Shown: positions 13,206 through 24,484 of the stretch, piece after piece
Position numbering within the stretch: the first letter of the stretch is position 1
How the letters are laid out: every line of letters starts with the position of its first letter
NCBI RefSeq assembly: GCF_026151205.1
Contig: NC_087082.1
Coordinates: 20,298,494-20,362,493 of the forward strand
Length of the DNA stretch: 64,000 nt
Source: Bolinopsis microptera
Taxonomy: Eukaryota > Ctenophora > Tentaculata > Lobata > Bolinopsidae
Reading direction: 5' to 3'
Program-made: the position numbers and the translations under genes
Notes under the pieces: model-generated
Seen by the model: the letters and a program-made list of their open reading frames with translations, nothing else
The model's database searches: none
What the model was told of the DNA's origin: nothing

Positions 13206-14179
13206 ATGATCATGGTGATGATTATCGTTCTCATGTCCATACTCGAGGCGAGAAGTGAAGGAGGTAAAACATTTCCAAATAATCATGAGTTTAGAAGTTC
13301 AGAGTGCATCGCTTTTAGCACTTTTATGATTGACTCGGTGCCTACTGCCATTCCATCAAGATAATCATCATTGAAATTAATTTGATTAATTCTATCTTTC
13401 AGTGTGAGTACCTGCAGTTATAGGCACAGAATACCAGCATAACATCGCTCGGCGACCACTCCAAATAAGAACAAAAGACAAACTGGAAAAGGCTGACAAG
13501 ATAGCAGTAGCTATCAGAACAGACAGTAAACTGGTTGGGGTGATCAAGCTGGAGTTCTTCCCTGACAGTGAGGATCCTTATGTGAGCTACTCAGTACAAC
13601 ACTGCACTGGGAATGAGACTCAGAATGTAGGGGAGAAGTTGGGGGAGACTGGGAGGGGCTTCAAGGAGTTCAAGATAACGAAGGATGAAGAGAGGCTGGT
13701 CCTTGTATGCGATGGAGTGGAGTTAGTGACAATGGTTACATTCTCCTCCACCTCCACTGACTTTCCCGGTATAGGAACTTTCAATAAGTCTCAATTTGAA
13801 ATTGTAAATAACTTGATTTAACTAATTTAACCGTTGATTTTAAAGAAGTGAAGGTAAAATTGGTGAAAATGTTCTTCTACAGATTGCATAAAGAAATGGG
13901 CTGGTGATACGAGCATTGTTAAATTCTGGTCAAAGAGCAACGCTCAGGAAACTATTCTTCTGTACCCCAGTAAGTATTATATATTAAGTAACTAAAATAA
14001 GTAAGTATAATATATTGAATATTTAACTTACTATATTTTATTATGTATTATCATTGAGTAATTAGTTGTAATGAAACGAAAAGGGATTTGTTTCATTCCG
14101 ACTAATTCACTACATTTAACTTAGAATATAACTTCATATCAACATTGAATCACAATTTCTCTCGTTAGATCCAAACTGA
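13206..14179 (+). CDS. Small secreted protein, four exons, unknown function
   Basis: Exons are 13206-13263, 13418-13768, 13883-13969 and 14169-14179 (TGA), giving 168 residues with consistent phases. The acceptor at 13418 was chosen because using 13403 gives an immediate stop. The N-terminus MIMVMIIVLMSILEARSEG is a clear signal peptide. The mature part is beta-rich looking, with KLVGVIKLEFFPD, a lone SVQHCTGNET (N-glycosylation site) and a C-terminal DCIKKW block. The pattern loosely recalls secreted beta-sandwich modules, but I do not recognise the family. The stop lies 15 bp from the stop of the convergent Ig gene. The fourth exon is only 11 bases, so the C-terminus is the least certain part. 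Confidence 0.65.
14037..14042 (-). promoter_or_regulatory. Possible poly(A) signal of the VWA-Ig-Kazal gene
   Basis: The minus strand reads AATAAA about 150 bases past the stop at 14195. If used, the 3' UTR overlaps the convergent gene's last intron. Confidence 0.35.
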
Positions 14180-14194
14180 AATGTTAACCATCGT

Positions 14195-17100
14195 TCAAGA
14201 AAACCCAATATAACCCAAATCAAGAAGCTCCCCTACCCGTTTCCTAGACTCCAGGTTATCAGGCCGGAATGTGGGAGTAGGTGTGACCTCCTCCTCCACT
14301 TCCACTACCACTTCCTGACTCCGGTACTCTCTCTCACACTGTCTAGCTTCACACCTGTATCTCCCTTTGTCACGTGAGCTGAGCGAGGTGACACGGAGTA
14401 CGGACCTCGAGGACACCTGATGGAGATACGAATATCAGAATCAGGAGAGTCAGTGCTAGGATTGATATTTATTTTAAATTTAACCATTTTAGTTAATATT
14501 AGCTGTCTTCAGGTACCAAGTACTTTGATAAACCTTATTCGTGATAAATCTGGCAGATCTGGCAGACTCACCCTAGCAACACTCACCCTAGCAACAGTAC
14601 TCACCCTAGCAACAGTACTCACCCTAGCAACAGTACTCACCCTAGAAACAGTACTCACCCTAGCAACAGTACTCACCCTAGCAACACTCACCCTAGTAAC
14701 AGTAAATACTCACCCTAGCAGCAGTAAATACTCACCCTAGCAATAATAAACACTCACCCTAGCAACAGTACTCACCCTAGCAATAGTACTCACCCTAGCA
14801 ACAGTACTCACCCTAGCAACAGTACTCACCCTAGCAGCAGTACTCACCCTAGCAACAGTACTCACCCTAGCAACAGTACTCACCCTAGCAACAGTACTCA
14901 CCCTAGCAACAGTACTCACCCTAGCAACACTCACCCTAGTAACAGTAAATACTCACCCTAGCAGCAGTAAATACTCACCCTAGCAATAATAAACACTCAC
15001 CCTAGCAACAGTACTCACCCTAGCAATAGTACTCACCCTAGCAACAGTACTCACCCTAGCAACAGTACTCACCCTAGCAACAGTACTCACCCTAGCAACA
15101 GTACTCACCCTAGCAACAGTACTCACCCTAGCAACAGTACTCACCCTAGCAACAGTACTCACCCTAGCAACAGTACTCACCCTAGCAACAGTACCGTCTT
15201 CAGAAGTCCTGGTCCAGTACAGCTCAGGAGTAGGAACAGCGGACTCTGACACTGAACAAGTCAGTCTCAGAGTCTCTCCTACTGAGTAAAATAGTTGACT
15301 TCCCGCGTTGACTTGAAGACTGGGCCTCGCCGTCCTCGGGCAGAAACCTGAGGGGTGGCAGAGAGTTACCATAGTTACACTACTAGTTACCATAGTACAC
15401 TGAACTGAACATGCGTGCAAACAGAGTTTTAAATACTGTACAGACATGGGTTAAAAACAACGGTCTTAAACTTAATGTAGGAAAAACTAAATACATGATA
15501 TTCACTAACAGATTACCAGAGGATATAAATATTAGTATAGAAGGACAGCGACTAGTGAAAAGTGAACATGAACGATTTTTAGGTGTCATTATTGACTCAA
15601 AACTTAGCTGGAGCCAGCACATTAAACAGTTAAAGACTAAAATATCCAGAAATGCAGGCGTAATGATGAAACTTAAAAGTTCCATTCCGAATAAAGCTCA
15701 AAAAATGCTATACAATAGTTTAATTCAATCTCACCTGTATTACTGCGCTACTGTTTGGGGTACTACTACTAAATCTTTAAATTCCATTCAGTCTTTATTC
15801 TCTGCTCAAAAGAAAGCTATTCGCGCCACTGATTCAGAATATCATAACTATTTTTACGACAAAGAAAAACGTAAACTACCATCTCACACAAAATCCATCT
15901 TCAACAAAATAGGAATTTTAGCTCTTCCTAATCTCATTGCTAAAAGCTGTCTAACTTTGATGCACAAGGTTTATATGGGAGTAGCACCATCGAGTATCTG
16001 TAGTATATTTGAAAAATCGCCGCTTAGACAAACGGAAAGGAGAAATCCAAAGTATTTTGAAATTAAGTTCAACAGATTACGGATCACCGATTATAGCATC
16101 TCTAACGTAGGACCACGATTATATAACAACACGATAAACGAAATAAATAAAATCCTTCCCTTCAACTTACCTAAGTTACAAGATAAGTTTATTAATTCAT
16201 ACAAGGACAACATTGTACGTTACTTACAGGACAAACAAAAACTTGACCTAGAAAACCTTTCGTGGACGGACAAGAACTTTGTCCTTTACAACTTTTAAAC
16301 AAAATATTAGCAAAATATAACAGCTGTAAAAATCCTAAACGTTAGTGCAGTCAAATAAATGAACTGCGATAATGCATTTGACAGTCAGTCACTGCAATTT
16401 ATTCTGCAACTTATTTTTCAATTTTCACTGCCACACTTAGGCTTATCTTGCCTACACATTTTTTAAAACGAAATTCCTTGCGCACCGCGTACTAAAATTA
16501 CTTGGATTTCTACCGCTTTGATAAATGACTACAAGAAGATGGGGAGTTAATATTGTTGATTTATATAATATAGATTATTTATTCTTTAGTGTAGATTAAC
16601 TTTATTTTTATATATTTAACCAAGTGTGAAGGATCAACCATACGTTATTGATATTTTTGAAATATTTAACGATAAATTAATATAATAATAAATGATTGTA
16701 ATATTTTTATTGAGGCACATGCCACCCCATCGCGGGTTTACTACTTACTACTACTATAGTTACACTACTAGTTACCACAGGTACACTACTAGTTACCATA
16801 GTTACACTACTAAGCAGAGGCTGGGAGAACATGATGTGGGTTCGGATCTGACACATTAATTCTGTTTCAGGAGGAAATTACACTGTAGCACCTACCACAC
16901 CCCTACATATATGTAAAAACTGACACTGTTAAAATTAACAAGTGTATGTCCACCGTTAATACTTTAATATTAATTGAGATATTCCCGAATGGAAGAATAT
17001 CTGGAAACAATCTGTCACCCAGAGGAGGGGGGGCACATAGATACGTTTCGTCACTGACGTCACCAGCCCACCAGTTGCCAAGTGTTGTCTTGACTCACCA

Positions 17101-20100
17101 TCATAAGAAACCACAGTGACATTAGTTCCCTCCCTGCAGTTTTCTTGTGTCACGTGACAGGGATTGTAGAAGCTCCTACAATCTGATCCGCACACCGGAC
17201 TGTATTCAGTATTTTGGCACTCCGGACACACGCACTCCGTCGTACCTGCAATATCTAGTCAGTCTCACACCGGACTGAAATCCGGTGCTGTCTTTTTAGC
17301 GGTGATTTAAACGGTCTGATTGTAGTCCTAAACAAAATTAGTCAGTATAAAACAAACTGATCAAGAAAACAAAATAAAATAATATCGTTTTCTGAAAACA
17401 ATAACCCACATAAACGTATTTAAAACGTGCAGATTGAAGTTGCTCGTTCCCTCAATAATACGAACAGAACATTACCAGTAACATAGTCAGCTTGACAAGT
17501 CTGACCAGCTCCACAGTTCACATCTTTACACAGATCCAGGACTCTGAGGTAAGCGTCCTGGAAGTCATCACCCCACGCGTTAGAAGCAAGACACCTGTAC
17601 CATCCTGTAAATTATAATGTGTTCAATAATCACGCGTTAGAAGCAAGACACCTGTACCATCCTGTAAAATATAATGTGTCAATAATCACGTGTCAATCTA
17701 CAAATTTGTTTAGTCAATTGGACATATTAACCATTAGAGCTGAAGTAGTTCTGATACGTTGGAATAGAATCTGTAAGACTGGCCTCTAGCTCGCCATTTT
17801 TTAGATTCAAGCAAATCGAGGATGTTCAAAGGGTGCAGAATGTTCAGCTCGACAAAATACCAGTGGTAATTATTCCGTAGGCTGTAAAATGACTCCTCCA
17901 TGTCCATATCCTTAAATAATTGGACATAACCACGTGGTAAACTGCACGACAACAAAATATTAGCCTTTGAATCACTAGCTGTGAATGATGAAGATGCTAG
18001 CTGTGAATGATGAAGATGCTAGCTGTGAATGATGAAGATGCTAGCTGTGAATGATGAAGATGCTAGCTGTGAATGATGAAGATGCTGTTTGAATTTCAAC
18101 CCTCAAATTTATAACACTCCCTGCAAGCTTATCACTTTCGTAGCACGTGTTGTGCACGTGGTAGTGCCACTTCAATATAAACAATTATCATCATTCGTAC
18201 CTTCGTTTTGTTGGTTGACCTCTTCAAACTCTTGTATTACTGATACCACAGTAACTCTCTCTCCTCCGATCATCTCTGGAACCGCTCTGTTCACTCCGTC
18301 TGATCGCAGTGTTATTGTAGTCAGGGGGGCCGGGGCTCCTTGTGACTTACAGCTGAAACAGTGTTATTGTAGTCAGGGGGGCCGGGGCTCCTTGTGACTT
18401 ACAGCTGAAACAGTGTTATTGTAGTCAGGGGGCCGGGGCTCCTTGTGACTTACAACTGAAACAGTGTTATTGTAGTCAGGGGGGCCGGGGCTCCTTGTGA
18501 CTTACAGCTGAAACAGTGTTATTGTAGTCAGGGGGGCCGGGGCTCCTTGTGACTTACAGCTGAAACAGTGTTATTGTAGTCAGGGGGGCCGGGGCTCCTT
18601 GTGACTTACAGCTGAAACAGTGTTATTGTAGTCAGGGGGGCCGGGGCTCCTTGTGACTTACAGCTGAAACAGTTTTATTGTAGTCAGGGGGGCTGGAGCT
18701 CCTTGTGACTTACAGCTGAAACAGTGTTATTGTAGTCAGGGGGGCCGGGGCTCCTTGTGACTTACAACTGAAACAGTGTTATTGTAGTCAGGGGGGCCGG
18801 GGCTCCTTGTGACTTACAGCTGAAACAGTTTTATTGTAGTCAGGGGGGCTGGAGCTCCTTGTGACTTACAGCTGAAACAGTGTTATTGTAGTCAGGGGGG
18901 CCGGGGCTCCTTGTGACTTACAGCTGAAACAGTGTTATTGTAGTCAGGGGGGCCGGGGCTCCTTGTGACTTACAGCTGAAACAGTGTTATTGTAGTCAGG
19001 GGGGCCGGGGCTCCTTGTGACTTACAGCTGAAACAGTGTTATTGTAGTCAGGGGGGCCGGGGCTCCTTGTGACTTACAGCTGAAACAGTGTTATTGTAGT
19101 CAGGGGGGCCGGGGCTCCTTGTGACTTACAGCTGAAACAGTTTTATTGTAGTCAGGGGGGCTGGAGCTCCTTGTGACTTACAGCTGAAACAGTGTTATTG
19201 TAGTCAGGGGGCCGGGGCTCCTTGTGACTTACAACTGAAACACTGTTAATGTAGTCAATAACAGTGTTTCAACTGTAAGTCAACAGTAATATCAACCGTA
19301 CCTGAACATTGCAGTTGAGCCAGGAGGAACTGTAATATTAAACGTACCTGAACATTGCAGTTGAGCCAGGAGGAACTGTAATATTAAACGTACCTGAACA
19401 TTGCAGTTGAGCCAGGAGGAACCGTAATATTAACCGGGGGATCAGTTATAATGGCAGCTACCCTCAGTCCAGGGATTATATCCACGTCTCTGTTACCATC
19501 GTTTATCACTACCTGAACAAATGGAGATTATAATACATGCAGCTTATTCCTATCATCCCTGGACTGTGTAACAAAAGTGCAAGTTTCGAAAAGTTTGGAG
19601 ACACTTAACAATGCACTAAACGGGTTAAGGAATAAAACAAGCAGTTTGTAGTACGTGATTTGTGCTTCACCTCGTTGCTGAAGGTATCTGTATTCCGGCC
19701 GGTATTCCGGCCGACGTCCAGCGCTTTAGTGAACGCACTGTATTCGTATTTAGGACTAGCTGTCGTCTGGCTGCTCTTATCTGTTATTATTAGGTTATAT
19801 CGTTCAGTTTAGAAATGTTCAGGAGACTTTAATCCGTTTAGTATCGGAGCTTGGGAAGCAGTACGTCATTGATAAATACTAATTATCACCAAATAATGAG
19901 TTAGTCTGACATGCATCAAATATTTCAAGTGGAAATTTCCCACTCAAACAATGTAAGTTATATCCTCAAAACTAGTAATGTTTCATGTTAGCCCAACTTA
20001 CCCTTATTAAAGAACTCAGTAGATGTCAGAGGGAGGGTCTGAGTAGAAAAGGAGACGGTTCTAGCTGCTCCAAAGTTAATGTCCTCAGTAGCGGAGGGAG

Positions 20101-20520
20101 TAGGGATGTTCAGGCTCTTCAGAAGCTGGCACACTGTGAGCAGGTCGTCTGTGTACCTGTACAGTATAACTCTGATTTACTGCTATTATCTTCCTCCAAA
20201 TGAAGTCTTTACTATTTTATACATTATGTGAACGATTTACCGCGGCTGTTTACTTTCCCCAAACTCCGCGGTTAACCGGGGTTTGACTGTGAGTTGATTT
20301 TCTTCCAACGTTAGTGACTATACAGTTAACAGGTCTCATAGTCCCGTGTCAAATTATTAATAGATCAGCCTAGCTTGAAATCTCAACAGTATAATTCACG
20401 AAATAGCCCTGTTATTCTGTTGTTATACATTTGCTGTTAGAGTCTGCTGCTTCAGCTTACCTAGAACAGATGGCTTGATGTTTACATTGAGTAAAAAGAC
20501 TAGCTGTTGAACACTTCACC
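14195..20520 (-). CDS. VWA-Ig-follistatin/Kazal-Ig extracellular protein, nine 3' exons
   Basis: Minus-strand exons are 20520-20461, 20156-20002, 19780-19671, 19512-19394, 18352-18201, 17604-17476, 17245-17099, 15347-15181 and 14416-14195. They join into one open frame of 419 residues with every phase matching. The first four exons look like part of a VWA domain (INFGAARTVSFSTQT, then VVINDGN and GLRVAAII). Next is an Ig domain (PPVNITVPPGSTAMFSCKSQ to GWYRCLASNAWG), a follistatin-like CKDVNCGAGQTC, a Kazal domain (EYSPVCGSDCRSFYNPC to YDGFC), and a second Ig (GETLRLTCSV, LYWTRTSEDG, RDKGRYRCEA). VWA plus Ig recalls hemicentin-like matrix proteins; Kazal-Ig pairs also occur in follistatin-like proteins. 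The 5' end with signal peptide is not located. Four exon borders lie inside tandem repeats, and a LINE fragment sits in the intron before the last Ig. Confidence 0.85.
14566..15193. repeat. 18-bp minisatellite carrying a splice donor in each unit
   Basis: On the minus (gene) strand the unit is GTGAGTACTGTTGCTAGG, about 30 copies in three sub-blocks. Degenerate linker units (AGTAAATACTC, AATAATAAACACTC) recur at about 14700-14755 and 14940-14997, so one block is a duplicate of the other. Each unit carries AGG followed by GTGAGT, a near-ideal 5' splice site, and starts exactly at the donor of the exon ending at 15181. Confidence 0.95.
15405..16298 (+). mobile_element. 5'-truncated LINE, C-terminal reverse-transcriptase region
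   Basis: About 295 open residues, ending with TAA at 16298. They carry post-catalytic LINE motifs: GLKLNVGKTKYMIF, FLGVIIDSKLSW, and SHLYYCATVWG, followed by a C-terminal RLYNN block. The catalytic YADD region is absent, so this is a 5'-truncated copy. AT-rich 3' sequence runs to about 16735. It is inserted in the intron between the Kazal and second Ig exons, on the opposite strand. GTTACCATAG/GTTACACTACTA units flank both ends, suggesting insertion into a short minisatellite. Confidence 0.85.
17575..17688. repeat. 57-bp tandem duplication spanning a splice acceptor
   Basis: Two copies of a 57-bp unit begin ACGCGTTAGAAGCAAGACAC. In gene orientation each contains an intron 3' end, TTTACAG (lower) or a TTTTACAG variant (upper), followed by the first 30 or so coding bases of the exon that starts at 17604. 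The second, upstream acceptor is at 17661. Confidence 0.9.
17977..18086. repeat. 22-bp tandem repeat, five copies
   Basis: Five near-identical units starting AGCTGTGAATGATGAAGATG, within the intron between exons 18201-18352 and 17476-17604. They do not touch an exon border. Confidence 0.9.
18309..19250. repeat. 52-bp minisatellite spanning a splice acceptor, about 18 copies
   Basis: Units of 52 bp (51 in a few, one G fewer) run from 18309 to about 19250. In gene orientation each contains TGTTTCAG followed by CTGTAAGTCACAAGGAGCCC, i.e. the intron end plus the first 41 or so bases of the Ig exon that begins at 18352. Units also contain CTGTAAGT, a donor-like site two bases after the acceptor. 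Variants include TTTTATT and GGCTGGAGC forms repeated in order. Confidence 0.95.
19290..19428. repeat. 46-bp triplication spanning a splice donor
   Basis: Three 46-bp units each carry, in gene orientation, GGCTCAACTGCAATGTTCAG followed by the donor GTACGT, plus ATTACAG ahead of it. Donor positions are 19394, 19348 and 19302. The first is contiguous with the exon 19394-19512. Confidence 0.9.
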
Positions 20521-21674
20521 CTGTTCTCTTCAACCTTATCACGTGTTTGACAGGTTGTCAATCTCCAGCTTGAAAACAACACAACACAACACAAAGCAAG
20601 CATGTTTACCTAAAAGTGTAATTTATTTGCCCTCTGTGCTAACTTTCCTCTAAAGACTCTCTCTCTCCTAGTTGGCCCTCCACGCCCCAAACAAGCTCCT
20701 ATTGGCTCTCCTCCCTCAAGCCAGGCCCTTATTGGTGGAGAGAGCATGTCTGAGCGGTAACCCAGTTATCTAATTAACGTTTTAAGGAACATGCGTCACA
20801 GTCAAATGGGTGATCGGTTAATTGAACGGATGTGAACTGAGCTGGGACCATGCTGATCTATCAAGGTGTTGATAGTTGATGTGTTGATATGTTGATAGTT
20901 AAAGCTACAACCGTGTTATTGTTATTGTGTTTTTAGTATTGTAGTGATCCTGTGATATAACCATTCTAATCGAATTTGGTTTAGACAACTGACAAGTGCT
21001 GGTGAAGTTTTTATTTGTACGCTTTGTTAAAGTCTAGTAGTACCAAAGTTTTTAACTTAATATAAACTTGTCAAATTTCAAAATTCCTGCCAAGCGTCTG
21101 TACTATAGAAACCGAAAAGGTATCCGGCTGAATTCAGACCAGAGCTCGGAATTTCAAAACTTTTCAGAACATTTTTCTATCCATTCATAACTTTGAGTAA
21201 CATGCCGGGTATTACTATTTATGTTACAGTTAAGGTGTCGGGGCCGAATGAGATATTTCTGCAGGATTTGATGTCTGATAATCATGAATCAGGCTAAATC
21301 ATGTCATTGGGATTAAGGTTTATGCAAAAACCGTTTTGTTCAGCTGCAAAACCATAATTAACGGGCGATACTAGTAAAATATTTGTTCCAAATATATAGG
21401 ACCGTCGACGAGTCCAACTCGGCACACGTCCTGGTAGGTTATAAACCTACAAAACCATAAAAACCAAAGTCACGTGATAATTTTAAGGCAAGCGAAAGTA
21501 AGAGTAAAAGACTAAAAGCCAATTAAATTGGATATGCTCAATATGCATTTGCTTCAAGAATTTTGTGCTGGCCGAAATTAGCGTTAAAAAACCATATTCA
21601 ATACTAGTACTACTAGTACTATACACTATACTAATCAGTATGCGCGGCCTACCACAAGTACATGATTTTATTAA
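20521..21674. other. Presumed upstream intron/intergenic region
   Basis: This should hold upstream exons or introns of the minus-strand VWA-Ig-Kazal gene. One very short candidate exon (ending before the donor near 20610) is phase-compatible but too short to support. Otherwise AT-rich, with no gene seen. Confidence 0.4.
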
Positions 21675-21829
21675 GGGGTCGTTCACATATTACGTAATCA
21701 GCTGAGGGGGGGGGGGTTTCCGAATGATTACGCTAGTGTAATTTTGACACAATAGTTATGTGTAAAACTGATAACGGAGGGGGGGTTAAAATGTTCCAAA
21801 AAATGATTACGTAATATGTGAACGACCCC
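21675..21829. mobile_element. PIF/Harbinger-type MITE
   Basis: About 155 bp with terminal inverted repeats GGGGTCGTTCACATATTACG, extended by TAATCA on both sides, and a flanking TAA on each side that would be a 3-bp target duplication. The interior includes G-runs and no ORF. The TSD and GGG-start termini fit Harbinger; the superfamily call is inferred. Confidence 0.7.
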
Positions 21830-23303
21830 TAATATAACCCTAACAGTAAACGAAACTCACTGATCATTCCAAAAAGGTATATAATTATAACAAATTTGGT
21901 ACTGTGAAAATTCTCACAGTCTCTAGACAACAATGGTACAACAATTTTGAAATCCGAGCAAGTTTATTTTTATCGTGCACCCGGCCCCTAATGCTAGCAA
22001 AAAAAATTCGGCTTTTTCATGGTACCTAGACGAAATAAATATTTACTATCTAGGTGCCATATTTAATGGTGCGCGGCTTTTGGAGCAAGAGTAGGTGTAA
22101 AAGTCGCGTAATTTTACGAGATTCGTTGATTTTTGTCGTATTATTCTGTCATATCTTTGGTTCCTTCAATGAGGTCAAAATTATTGTGACGACCTTCCAA
22201 TATAAGGGCTTTCACAACTTCCGAAAAATTTGGTGGATATCGACAATCGAAGTTGATATAGCTAGCATGTAGCTATAGTAATTTGAAAATGGGGCAAAAT
22301 ACGCTGCTTTTAGCTGTAACATAACGTTTGATGCAGATGGTTGGATATGCTCTAAATTTTTGGGACATGTAATTCTATAATAAGTAAGTCTATAAGTAAG
22401 CCTACTAATTTTTGTTAAAATTGGATCAAGGGAAGGTTACTTATATTAATGGGTATTAATACGCATTTGTTTCAAGAATTTTGAGCTGACCGGAATTACT
22501 GAATTAGCGCTAAAAAACCATTCTACAGTCGGCATGCGCGGCTCACTGTCGATGCAGCGCACTATCTACTAGCATGTGACCAAAATAGTTTTTTGCCCAT
22601 AATTGATAATGCAACGAGCGACGATGCGAAACAAGAATGCTAGTTTGCGCGGCGCTTCGAAGCGGCGAAGTCCTCCAAATAATGCATAACTCTCTGCGGA
22701 AGCATTTTTACCCTACGTCGTGTTACTGCGCGGCGCTCAGCCTGTTATTCCGCCAAATCTATATTTGGTTATATATATGATTATGAACATGAGGTCCTCA
22801 GGTAAAACAATGTCATGTGCATAGTATGTAGCATGTAAGGAAAATAATTTGTATTAAAAAATCGTACCTTGTAGCGCTATGCGTTACTGTGCCGCGCCGC
22901 GCACTCAATGAGGCGTCTCGCTAGATTCGGTTTCACTAATTCACTCGCCATGGATTATAGGAAAAGGGCGCGTGTTTGTATTTCGCATTGGATATAAAGA
23001 TGACCAATGATATTGCAGTGTTTAAGTCACGTGCGCGTGATATAGCGCGCTTGCGTGTGCTACCTTGAGCTGAGATCAGATACAAACTTTTGTTCCTGAC
23101 TCTCTCTCACTCGCTCTCTGCATTATACCTTTACTTCTGATAAACCTATCGCTTGCAGTTTGTTGAATATCTCTGTCATCTGTCATATGCCTTAAAGTGA
23201 TACCCTTCTCGTACGCTTTTGTTGTTGTTATGGTTTCAATGTCATGAGAGCTACATACATCCAAGAAAAATGGTCTTGTCTATAACTTGTGCCTAAACAA
23301 TGA
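21830..23303. repeat. Intergenic with dispersed repeat copies
   Basis: Two copies of a block containing CATTTGNTTCAAGAATTTTG lie at about 21530-21600 and 22450-22530. About 22860-23060 is similar, in inverted orientation, to about 30750-30900 (shared GGCGAGTGAATTAGT and GTGCCGCGCCG). No gene seen. Confidence 0.5.
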
Positions 23304-24481
23304 ATGTGCCTAAACAATGAATTCAAGCTCATACATATTCGAGGTGCAGCAGCGCCAAACCACCCACTAAACCTGTTCCAACAGGAAAGAAAAGTCCCTC
23401 CTGCACAAGACAATCATAAACGCAGCAGGAAGAATACATCAACTTTAAAGCCGCCTCAAGATAAAAATGCCTTGAAATATTTTAGCAACAAGGATCTTCT
23501 CCAGCATTTGGACCAGTTGAAAGTGGATTGGACGTAAGAGATTTCGTGCATGATTCAAAAATCACTCGAATCAATGATGGCCTCTTATCTACCCTCGCAA
23601 ACAAGCCCGAACCCCCAGATATATCTTCGTCCGGGTGTTCAGTACTCAACTGCAGCTCAGCAACCCTACCAACAAGCCCCTCATCACCCCAGGGCTACCC
23701 TGCACACTGCAGTGCACAGCACCTGCAACAGCCTGCTCTCTACAAACCGCTACTGGGAAAGTAGACCTCAAGTCAATACTTCCGATCTCCTCAACATTTC
23801 TTCTTAACATACAAGGAATGAATCCTGGGATAAAGAACCAGCAATGGAAGTTAAAATCTCTCCACGAGAATTTAGCAACCAGCCCGCTCCACACTCCCTT
23901 CTTTATTCTGACTGAGACTCATCTGAAGCCATACCATGTTGAAGCGGAGACGTGTATCCCTGGCAACAGTACCATCAGAGCTGATCAAGACAAACGTGCT
24001 CAAGGCGGTGTAGCTATCTACCTACACCACTCTTTACCTGCTGACACAATAAAAGTGTACTCTAACTCCTATTGTGAAGTTGCAATGGTTCACATCGCTA
24101 GCAGTAACTTTCTCCTTGTTGGCGTGTACCGCCCTCCACAGGCACCAGTCGACAAGTTTGATGACTGTTTGTGTGTGATTCAAGACTTTATAGACCACCT
24201 CCCTGGCTCTCCTGAACTCTACATTGCAGGCGACTTTAATTTGCCGTTTGTAGACTGGTCCAGTAAGTCTATCAAACCAAACTCCAGCAAATCGGCTTCC
24301 GAAACGAACTCGGGACTAGCCTTTATGGAGTTCATATCCTCTAACTTCCTAGAGCAGCTAGTCGACGAACCCACTAGGAAGGACCAAAACATCCTTGACG
24401 TGATCCTCTCCAACAATATCGATTTAATCCACGGTTTATCAGTGTCAAAGACGGAGAAATCAGACCACGTCATAGTGACAC
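23304..24481 (+). mobile_element. LINE fragment with APE-type endonuclease domain
   Basis: From about 23800 a single frame reads LLNIQGMNPG, LTETHLKPYHVEAE, GGVAIYLHHSLP, VGVYRPPQAP, AGDFNLPFVDW and KSDHVIV, the ordered catalytic motifs of an apurinic-type endonuclease. All the expected catalytic residues (N, E, D/N, D-H) are visible. Upstream, 23304-23800 contains proline/glutamine-rich sequence in shifting frames, probably an ORF1 or linker remnant with frameshifts. The copy stops right after the endonuclease, where a CCCT microsatellite begins. The reverse transcriptase is absent, so the copy is dead. Confidence 0.8.
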
Positions 24482-24484
24482 GCA

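Noticed and set aside
17734..17955. 73-residue minus-strand frame as an extra exon of the VWA-Ig-Kazal gene
   Set aside because: The Ig domain is continuous across the flanking exons without it, and it has no matching splice phases or domain.
18309..19250. CRISPR-like array of 52-bp units
   Set aside because: No spacers; the unit is a copied exon-intron border.
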